Assembly: GCA_030433125.1 (NCBI GenBank)
Contig: JAUIKZ010000004.1
Coordinates: 1 to 28,306, forward strand
Direction: 5' to 3'
Length of the DNA stretch: 28,306 bases
Source: Alphaproteobacteria bacterium
GTDB lineage: Bacteria; Pseudomonadota; Alphaproteobacteria; UBA6184
Every line of letters starts with the position of its first letter. Positions within the stretch are counted from its first letter, which is position 1. The notes beneath the pieces were generated by a model. The model saw only the letters and a program-made list of their open reading frames with translations, made no database searches and was not told the DNA's origin. Positions 22,762 to 28,306 of the stretch are shown piece after piece. The translations under genes were made by a program, and so were the position numbers.

Positions 22762-23646
22762 TTATATATTAAACACACGTTTGGGATGAAGCCCCTTATT
22801 GTAAAAATTACAAATAGCGATAGGCATTTCATCCATTTGGCAAAACACAGTTGCTTGCTCTGTTAGTTGAGAGTTGGGCCATGACACGGCCATACCTTTA
22901 CGCAACTTGTCTGCTTGTTCCTGTGTGATAGGCACTGCCGGGATGTCGTCCAGAACAGCCCTAATAGGAAGAAGCTGATTTACCAAATCAGTTCCTTTAT
23001 ACGCTATATCGTTTTGTGTTTCCAGTGCAAATGCGTTTTTTTCCGTAAAGCTGCCCACGCGGCTTCGTTTAAGATAACACACATGAGCGCAAGCCTGTAA
23101 CTGGCGGGCGATGTCAATCGCAAGGCTGCGCACATAGGTTCCTTTCGAACATGTCACAATAAAGGCATCAATGTTCTCAGCCTCCCTGCGTAGATGTGTT
23201 AAGTTATAAATGCGAACAGGCCGTGGCTCCACTTCCACGTGTTCCCCATTTCTGGCCCGATCGCTCATCCTTTTTCCATTAACTTTGAGGGCAGAATAGA
23301 TGGGCGGCTTTTGCAAAACCTCCCCTACAAAGCAAGGTAACACCTGGTTGATGGCCTCTACACTCGGCACAAAATCACTCTCATCAACCACCTCGCCTTC
23401 TGTGTCATAACTGTCGGTGGTGACGCCCCACTTTACATGAAAAACATACTCTTTAAGGGTGTCCACCATATAGGGCATGGTTTTGGTGGCTTCGCCAACC
23501 GCCACTGGCAACACCCCACATGCAAATTTATCTAGCGTTCCAGCGTGACCCACTTTTGTTTTGCGCGGCAGGTTCCATTTGAGTTTGTTCAGCAGGTGCG
23601 CGGACGTTATGCCAGCGGGTTTGAAGAGGTTAAACCATCCGTGCAT
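22762..23646 (-). CDS. truB: tRNA pseudouridine(55) synthase TruB
   Basis: Converts U55 in the T loop of nearly all tRNAs to pseudouridine. The 294-residue protein starts with GWFNLFKPAGITSAHLLNKL and has the catalytic motif GHAGTLDKFACGVLPV with Asp39 as nucleophile. PPIYSALKVNGKRMSDRARNG and CSKGTYVRSLAIDIARQL are the usual thumb and RNA-contact blocks, and a small C-terminal PUA-like domain follows. rbfA and infB, which normally precede truB, are absent; instead the antiporter gene ends three bases upstream, so the ancestral nusA-infB-rbfA cluster has been split. Confidence 0.96.
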   Translation of the reverse strand: MHGWFNLFKPAGITSAHLLNKLKWNLPRKTKVGHAGTLDKFACGVLPVAVGEATKTMPYMVDTLKEYVFHVKWGVTTDSYDTEGEVVDESDFVPSVEAINQVLPCFVGEVLQKPPIYSALKVNGKRMSDRARNGEHVEVEPRPVRIYNLTHLRREAENIDAFIVTCSKGTYVRSLAIDIARQLQACAHVCYLKRSRVGSFTEKNAFALETQNDIAYKGTDLVNQLLPIRAVLDDIPAVPITQEQADKLRKGMAVSWPNSQLTEQATVFCQMDEMPIAICNFYNKGLHPKRVFNI

Positions 23647-23649
23647 GGT

Positions 23650-24858
23650 TTAAGAGGCCACCTTCTCTTTTTCCATTTGAGCCGCCATTTCAAGCTCGGC
23701 TTCCGTCACAGGGTGCCAGCGCTTCGCTAGCTTGTACATAAATGGCGTGAACAACATCGAAAGGGCGGCTACCGCCATGGAAAGCTGTCCCCAAAACGGG
23801 TTCAAAATGCCGGTCACCATAGCAGGCCCCAAAATAACGAAAGCAAACTCGCCGGCCGGGGCTAGCAGCGCGCTAATCCGCATAGACGGTGCATGCGAAA
23901 TTCTAAACAGCCGTGTAAGAATGTAAATCAAAACAAACTTTGCCGGAATGTAAATTGCCAAAAAAGCTGCGATATAATGAAAGTTCTGTTTAATAATATT
24001 TATGTCCAGCTTCATGCCGATACCGGTAAAAAACAAGCCTAGCAAAATACCGCGGAAGGATCGAATCTCTACCTCCACTTTGTGCCGAAAGTCGGTTTCG
24101 GCAAGTAAAAATCCGGTTATAAAGGCGCCAAGCTCCATAGAGATTTTGGATTTCTCTGCGAGCATACTTACCCCTAAAATAACAAACAGCGTGAAGGCCA
24201 TGAATAAGTCGGGCTGCGACTTTTCACCTACTAGTTTGTATAGCAAAGGGATCAAATAGCGCCCCAAAACAACCATTACAAACAAGCCCAAAAAAGCCTT
24301 AAAGCTATCGCTCAAGAGTTGCTCTTGAGAAAACGCTTCTTGGCTACCCAGCGCCGATACCCCCACCAGCATTAAAACAGCCACAAGGTCTTGAAACAAC
24401 AACACCGAAAAACTGATGCGACCATGCTTTGAAAACACTTCGTTTCCATCGGAAAGCACTTGCAACACAACAGCTGTGGACGATAAGGATAACCCACACG
24501 CCAGCACGAGGGATGTTTTTACCGTAAGGCCAAGCCACAAAAACACGCCATACAAACCCGCACCTGTGGCCGCAACTTGTATGAATCCTAATCCAAATAA
24601 AAACTTTGCAAGCTTCAGCAAACGTGCCACGGGTAATTCTAAACCTATGGCAAAGAACAAAAACACTAGTCCAAATTCCGCTAAGCTGCGGCTGCCGTCA
24701 ACGTGGGTGATGATCTGAAAACCATGCGGCCCAAGAAGAATTCCGGCCACCAAATACCCAATGACGGTGCTAAGTCGTAAGCTGTTCGACACGCTTATAA
24801 CGACTATGGCTGTAAGTAAAAAGTATACAGCATCATCAAGTATGTTGATATGTTCCAC
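23650..24858 (-). CDS. CPA2-family cation/proton antiporter (Kef-type, no RCK domain)
   Basis: A 402-residue inner-membrane transporter of the monovalent cation:proton antiporter-2 family. VIGYLVAGILLGPHGFQIIT (near residues 33-52), LAEFGLVFLFFAIGLEL and SLSSTAVVLQVLSD are the standard family blocks, followed by a FQDLVAVLML helix, GAFITGFLLAET and FFTGIGMKLD. About a dozen hydrophobic segments are visible. It lacks the C-terminal TrkA-N/RCK nucleotide-sensing domain of KefB/KefC (~600 residues), so K+/H+ or Na+/H+ exchange without that control is the safest statement. The start is GTG 24858, with AGGA eight bases upstream; the protein ends three bases before truB and may be co-transcribed with it. 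Confidence 0.9.
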   Translation of the reverse strand: MEHINILDDAVYFLLTAIVVISVSNSLRLSTVIGYLVAGILLGPHGFQIITHVDGSRSLAEFGLVFLFFAIGLELPVARLLKLAKFLFGLGFIQVAATGAGLYGVFLWLGLTVKTSLVLACGLSLSSTAVVLQVLSDGNEVFSKHGRISFSVLLFQDLVAVLMLVGVSALGSQEAFSQEQLLSDSFKAFLGLFVMVVLGRYLIPLLYKLVGEKSQPDLFMAFTLFVILGVSMLAEKSKISMELGAFITGFLLAETDFRHKVEVEIRSFRGILLGLFFTGIGMKLDINIIKQNFHYIAAFLAIYIPAKFVLIYILTRLFRISHAPSMRISALLAPAGEFAFVILGPAMVTGILNPFWGQLSMAVAALSMLFTPFMYKLAKRWHPVTEAELEMAAQMEKEKVAS

Positions 24859-24889
24859 GATAAATTCCTAAATTTGGCCTTATACATTT

Positions 24890-24905
24890 TAACCTACAGA
24901 GGTTA
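24890..24905. promoter_or_regulatory. Short inverted repeat upstream of the antiporter gene
   Basis: TAACCT (24890-24895) and AGGTTA (24900-24905) are perfect complements around ACAG. The repeat is about 30 bases upstream of the antiporter GTG, where its promoter should be, so it could be an operator. I could not assign clean -35/-10 boxes there. Confidence 0.3.
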
Positions 24906-25003
24906 GCAAATTATTTCAAGGAAAATAGAAACAGCTTTTGCTATGTAAGAGCCCTGCAATAGGGGTGAGTAAATTCTTATAAATGTGAACATTAGGAATT
25001 AGC

Positions 25004-25032
25004 ATGAAAAAACTTGCATCAACGTGTAAAAT
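25004..25032 (+). promoter_or_regulatory. Tentative promoter for tRNA-Pro (and possibly ftsEX)
   Basis: ATGAAA (25004-25009) and TAAAAT (25027-25032) are 17 bases apart, with the tRNA beginning 22 bases after the -10. An overlapping alternative is TTGCAT (25014-25019) with TAAAAG (25037-25042). Confidence 0.3.
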
Positions 25033-25054
25033 AAAGTAAAAGACAATTATTAAT

Positions 25055-25131
25055 CGGGGCGTAGCGCAGCCTGGTAGCGCAGCTGCTTTGGGAGCAGAAG
25101 GTCGGTGGTTCAAATCCTCCCGCCCCGACCA
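25055..25131 (+). tRNA. tRNA-Pro (anticodon TGG)
   Basis: CGGGGCG/CGCCCCG acceptor stem, D arm GCGC-AGCCTGGTA-GCGC, anticodon loop TTTGGGA giving TGG, T loop TTCAAAT and an encoded CCA (25129-25131). Two stem positions are mismatched: G27 opposite A43 in the anticodon stem and T51 opposite T63 in the T stem (GGTGG against CCTCC). Overall form and identity are otherwise clear. It ends 34 bases before ftsE and may share its transcript. Confidence 0.93.
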
Positions 25132-25165
25132 TAAGTTTCTTAGCCTCACAAAAAAATGTAAAAGC

Positions 25166-25924
25166 ATGAATCAAATAATTTCGCTAGAGCAGGTTCACTT
25201 AAAATTTCATCGTGTGGAAGTGTTTTTCAACGTCAATTTTAGTTTGCCCGAAAAATCCTTCTACTTTTTAACGGGTCCCAGCGGCTCGGGTAAAACGAGC
25301 TTGCTGAAAATGCTTTATGGGGCGCTGTTGCCGTCTACTGGCATTGTTTCGGTTTTGGGTAAGTCTATGCGCGCATTAAACAAATCAGACATCCCTGCTT
25401 TTAGGCGTAACCTTGGTTTAGTGTTCCAGGATGAACAACTTATTAAGCATTTCACACCTCTGCAGAATGTGGCGCTGCCATTAATTATCCGTGAAGTAAA
25501 TGAAAAAGAGGCGCTCACCAAAGCGAACGAGATGCTAGAATGGGTTGGCCTTACTGGTTTTACCGACACGCCCACCCACCTTCTTTCGGCTGGGCAGCGT
25601 CAACGCGTGGCAATTGCCCGAGCGGTTATAGCAAACCCAAAGCTTATTTTAGCGGATGAGCCCACTGCTAACGTAGATCGCGAAAACGCACTTCGTATGT
25701 TACATCTTTTTGAAGAGCTTTATAAGTCAGGTGTAACCGTAGTGGTGGCCAGTCATGATCGTAGCTTAGCCGCTGCTTTTCCTTACCCCGAAATTGCCAT
25801 TCGCGATAAAGCTGTGGAAATAATTCAGCCTGGCCGCCGGAGGAACACTGGTATCGACGCGCTTGATGAATTGGATCATTCCAGCAGAGCTGTGCTTTCA
25901 TCTAAGGGGGAAATCCACCTATGA
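25166..25924 (+). CDS. ftsE: Cell division ATP-binding protein FtsE
   Basis: ATPase of the FtsEX complex, which activates periplasmic peptidoglycan hydrolases at the division site. The protein has Walker A GPSGSGKT at residues 37-44, the Q-loop VFQDEQ near 87, the ABC signature as LSAGQRQRVAIARA (140-153; Ala replaces the usual second Gly), Walker B LILADEPTANVD and the H-loop ASHD. I chose ATG 25166, since earlier in-frame starts fall inside the tRNA. At 252 residues it is about 30 longer than typical FtsE because of a C-terminal tail rich in charged residues (GRRRNTGIDALDELDHSS). It overlaps ftsX by four bases. A lipoprotein-export or other ABC ATPase is less likely given the FtsX-like partner. 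Confidence 0.88.
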   Translation: MNQIISLEQVHLKFHRVEVFFNVNFSLPEKSFYFLTGPSGSGKTSLLKMLYGALLPSTGIVSVLGKSMRALNKSDIPAFRRNLGLVFQDEQLIKHFTPLQNVALPLIIREVNEKEALTKANEMLEWVGLTGFTDTPTHLLSAGQRQRVAIARAVIANPKLILADEPTANVDRENALRMLHLFEELYKSGVTVVVASHDRSLAAAFPYPEIAIRDKAVEIIQPGRRRNTGIDALDELDHSSRAVLSSKGEIHL

Positions 25925-26772
25925 GTCAGTTGCCATCACCAGTAAAAACCACACCTTTGCTGCGCATTTTCACAAGCGTCGTGGTAGCGGTGATTAGCTG
26001 CTTGTGCCTTCTTAGTTTTAAGTTTTTGGCACCGCTTCAATCAACCCAACAAGAAAACACCATCTCTATTCATGTTCCCTCTCACGTGGAAACACGGCTC
26101 GTGGCGGAAGGGTTAAACACCATTACAGAAGAGTTCCCTTATTTTGAAAGGGTAAATGTTTTACGTAAAGAGAAGCTTTTAGAGTTGCTAAACCTGCCGG
26201 AGCACAGCAATTTAAACAGTCTGCCAACTGTGATTGAACTGACTATCACCCCCGAAAACATCAACAGCATTAATTATAGAAACATGCAAAGCAGGGTAGA
26301 AGAGCTGATCCCCGAAGCGGTGATGGAGTATGCCATTTTTAAACAGCAGGAAGCAGCTAGCCAAAAACAGAAAAACTTTGTTTATACTCTTACTGGTATT
26401 GCTTTAGCCTTATTGCTCCTTATGGGGTATTTCTCATTTAAGTATGAAGTGAAACAAAACCATGAGATCGTGCGGCTGAGCGCCTTATTAGGGGCCGGAC
26501 CTCGTTACGTAAAACGCGCTTTTTCGGTCATACAATGGCAATACTTCCGAACGGCTTTCTTATTCGCCATCCTTGTGTGGGGCGGTATTTATGTGGCCGA
26601 CATTTATATTACCAATGACAACCCTGTTACTTACTCACTTTTTTACTTCACGGAGCTGGATTATCTGCTGCTGGCGAGTATCCAGCCAACCCTCATGTGG
26701 CTTCTAGCCCGTGTGTTTACGCCGCTCCATGCAAGAGATCAGTATTTCAAACTCATCAGGGGAAGAACTTAA
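25921..26772 (+). CDS. ftsX: Cell division protein FtsX (permease subunit)
   Basis: Membrane partner of FtsE. The 283-residue protein has an N-terminal helix (about residues 15-37, FTSVVVAVISCLCLLSFKFL), a periplasmic domain (about 40-140) that in FtsX contacts hydrolase activators, and three further helices, starting with VYTLTGIALALLLLMGYFSF and including AFLFAILVWGGIYVADIYI. The LSALLGAGPRYVKRAF stretch between helices 2 and 3 matches the FtsX family. It is translationally coupled to ftsE through an ATGA overlap. Its TAA stop overlaps the stop codon of the convergent ankyrin gene within the palindrome TTAA, leaving no space for a terminator between them. Sequence identity to well-studied FtsX looks low, as is common for this subunit. 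Confidence 0.87.
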   Translation: MSQLPSPVKTTPLLRIFTSVVVAVISCLCLLSFKFLAPLQSTQQENTISIHVPSHVETRLVAEGLNTITEEFPYFERVNVLRKEKLLELLNLPEHSNLNSLPTVIELTITPENINSINYRNMQSRVEELIPEAVMEYAIFKQQEAASQKQKNFVYTLTGIALALLLLMGYFSFKYEVKQNHEIVRLSALLGAGPRYVKRAFSVIQWQYFRTAFLFAILVWGGIYVADIYITNDNPVTYSLFYFTELDYLLLASIQPTLMWLLARVFTPLHARDQYFKLIRGRT

Positions 26773-27578
26773 GAAGTATCTTTTTCCTCAGTTTTTTTAC
26801 CGGGCCTTTCTAAAAAAACTTTTAGTTGTAGTTTTACCCCTTTATCTTGAAGCCAAAAAGCGAAATCCCTATAGCCTGCCTGCATGGCAAGGTCAGCTGG
26901 AGAGTTGCCATCAATTGAAACATCTAGATTGGCACCTGCCTTAATTAATTCATCCGCAATAGACATATGCCCATAAAGGGCCGCTGCTTGTAACGGTGTA
27001 TAACGTGGCGCATCAAGGTTAAATTCGTTAAAGGTGGTACGATTAGGATCTGCGCCAGCGGCTAAGAGCTCGCGCACAACACCCAAAAATCCTTTTTTAG
27101 CAGCGGTAAATAGTAAAGGCTCATTATACATGTTAGTGTTCGGGTTTGCGCCCCCTTTTAAAAGCAGCCTCACAACTTCAGTATGGTTATGTGCTGCCGC
27201 TACATGTATGGGCACTTTGGGGCCTACACCTATGTCAGATACAGCCCCTTTCTTCAGGAGCAGCTTGACACACTTTTCGCGATTATGTTTTGCTGCCATA
27301 TACAACAGTGTTTCATTACGTTTGACAGGTTTGTTTAGGTCTTGTGGGAAATGGGAAAAAAGCCGCTTTAAAGCCCGCGCATTGTCCCCAGACAGAATGA
27401 TACCCCCCATTTGTTGTAAGGCGTTTTCTTTTGTTACAACATCTAGAGGCAGTCTGTTAATAAATTCTTCAGTTAAGCCTCCCTCTTCATTTTGTACGTC
27501 TCCTATAACATAAGGCTCTGCTGCCATAGAAAAGCTGTACACCCCCACCAATAGTAAAAGTCGATTATAATTATTCAT
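26769..27578 (-). CDS. Secreted ankyrin-repeat protein
   Basis: A 269-residue protein with an N-terminal signal peptide (MNNYNRLLLLVGVYSFSMAA, likely cut near residue 20) and five ankyrin repeats at about residues 87-115, 120-148, 152-180, 191-220 and 223-250. Repeat cores read TLLYMAAKHN...KLLLKKGA, PIHVAAAHNHTEVVRLLLKGGANPN, LLFTAAKKGFLGVVRELLAAGADPN and PLQAAALYGHMSIADELIKAGANLD. The C-terminal tail is Lys/Glu rich. I chose ATG 27578 because GGAGG sits five bases upstream; a TTG at 27590 is less likely. Exported ankyrin proteins are frequent in intracellular bacteria and often meet host proteins, but an envelope role is equally possible. It is followed, in overlapping-stop orientation, by ftsX. 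Confidence 0.9.
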   Translation of the reverse strand: MNNYNRLLLLVGVYSFSMAAEPYVIGDVQNEEGGLTEEFINRLPLDVVTKENALQQMGGIILSGDNARALKRLFSHFPQDLNKPVKRNETLLYMAAKHNREKCVKLLLKKGAVSDIGVGPKVPIHVAAAHNHTEVVRLLLKGGANPNTNMYNEPLLFTAAKKGFLGVVRELLAAGADPNRTTFNEFNLDAPRYTPLQAAALYGHMSIADELIKAGANLDVSIDGNSPADLAMQAGYRDFAFWLQDKGVKLQLKVFLERPGKKTEEKDTS

Positions 27579-27641
27579 GTTTACCTCCAATATTCATTTG
27601 CAGATTAAACTTAAAAAAATGAATTTTTGCTTAAGGAATAC

Positions 27642-28277
27642 TTAAAGAGGCATATCATCCATGTCGTTATTAGAGAGGGCAGGCCTCGCGTCTGAAACAA
27701 GAGAAAGCGGTAGATCTCTTTCAAAAATATCTTCTGCGGGGGGTAATATTTCCAACGCTGATGGACGGCACAACTCTAACCGATAGTTGGCGTTTGTTTC
27801 TTTGAGCAGCAAATTTTTAAGATCAACGTAACCAAGGCTTTCTGCAATTGATATTGCATTTTGTCCTTCAATTGTTTCGGCCATAACATCAGCGCCCATT
27901 TCAAGCAATTTTTTAACTACTGGTAGAGCATTAAATTCAGCGGCGAAGCAAATCAAAGGGTAACCTTGTGGGGTTTTTTGATCAGCAGAAAGGCGCTTGC
28001 TCTCAAGTAAGTCTAGGGCTATGTCATAGTTTTCGTTAAAAATAGCCTCTTTGAAATTTATAATATATTCCTTTGTTTTTTTATGTGCATCTGGAATTGC
28101 AGAGGCAGATTCGCAAGGGGGCTTGCTATATAACCAGCTGGTAGCTAGTTTAGCTCCTAAGCCTGCTAGCGCACCAATTAAAAGTGTATTACGCGCTCTT
28201 GAGGGAGGTTTTCCCGATAATAAGGCGTTTGCGGCCCCAGAAGCTGTTATAGCCACGCCAAGTGGAACGAGAGACAC
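27642..28277 (-). CDS. Membrane-associated ankyrin-like protein (start uncertain, may be partial)
   Basis: The product has at least 211 residues. Two short Gly/Ala-rich hydrophobic segments lie at the N-terminus (VPLGVAITASGAANALL and NTLLIGALAGLGAKLATSWLY). A degenerate ankyrin stretch occupies about residues 75-155 (NYDIALDLLESKRLSADQK, PLICFAAEFNALPVVKKLLEMGADV, NAISIAESLGYVDLKNLLLKE), and a Pro/Asp-rich tail ends in DDMPL. GTG 28277 is the only start in view and lacks a Shine-Dalgarno; the frame stays open to the right edge, so the true start may lie outside. It lies 63 bases upstream of the secreted ankyrin gene on the same strand. No specific function can be assigned. Confidence 0.75.
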   Translation of the reverse strand: MSLVPLGVAITASGAANALLSGKPPSRARNTLLIGALAGLGAKLATSWLYSKPPCESASAIPDAHKKTKEYIINFKEAIFNENYDIALDLLESKRLSADQKTPQGYPLICFAAEFNALPVVKKLLEMGADVMAETIEGQNAISIAESLGYVDLKNLLLKETNANYRLELCRPSALEILPPAEDIFERDLPLSLVSDARPALSNNDMDDMPL

Positions 28278-28306
28278 TCTGGAGTGGGCCGTTTCAAGCG
28301 GGTGCC

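Noticed and set aside
1..28306. CRISPR array, rRNA genes or tandem repeats
   Set aside because: No regularly spaced repeats or rRNA signatures were seen anywhere in the window.

Overview
The window carries about 28 kb of densely packed bacterial chromosome. The proteins look alphaproteobacterial: a PBP1A with the CxxC insert typical of that class, a family-4-like uracil-DNA glycosylase, a phasin, a yidC-engB pair and a truB-rpsO-pnp order. Two AmpG-like permeases in tandem, two neighbouring ankyrin proteins and a Sel1-repeat lipoprotein suggest a host-associated lineage of the Holosporales/Rickettsiales kind. That placement is inference from gene content; nothing in the window fixes the genus.

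Layout. 1-709 is the 3' end of mrcA. 769-5353 is the rpsB-tsf-pyrH-frr-uppS-cdsA cluster (translation, UMP kinase, lipid carriers), with a good promoter and a structured leader before rpsB. 5403-6023 (minus) is a Vat-like acetyltransferase. 6024-6925 is a segment bracketed by a 28-bp direct repeat that copies the ruvB 3' end; it holds a Sel1-repeat lipoprotein gene and a broken IS1595-type transposase. 6894-10245 (minus) is yidC-engB-ruvB. A divergent promoter region (10246-10494) leads into a gene for an unrecognised secreted Arg-rich protein, followed by a minus-strand phasin and tRNA-Cys. 11799-15622 is a run of overlapping or closely spaced genes: mutY-udg-rnhB (DNA repair) then psd-pssA (phosphatidylethanolamine synthesis). 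15901-20267 is typA followed by the two AmpG-like transporters. 20340-24858 (minus) is a Kef-type antiporter-truB-rpsO-pnp, closed by a strong terminator. 25055-26772 is tRNA-Pro, ftsE and ftsX. 26769-28277 (minus) holds the two ankyrin-repeat genes; the second may continue past the window.

Most of the window is core housekeeping. The accessory interest lies in four places: the repeat-bracketed insertion at ruvB with the Vat-like gene beyond it; the secreted basic protein at 10495 with its near-consensus promoter; the tandem AmpG-like pair; and the ankyrin pair at the right end. No CRISPR array, rRNA, integrase or intact transposon is present, and I see no clear novel multi-gene defence or secretion system.
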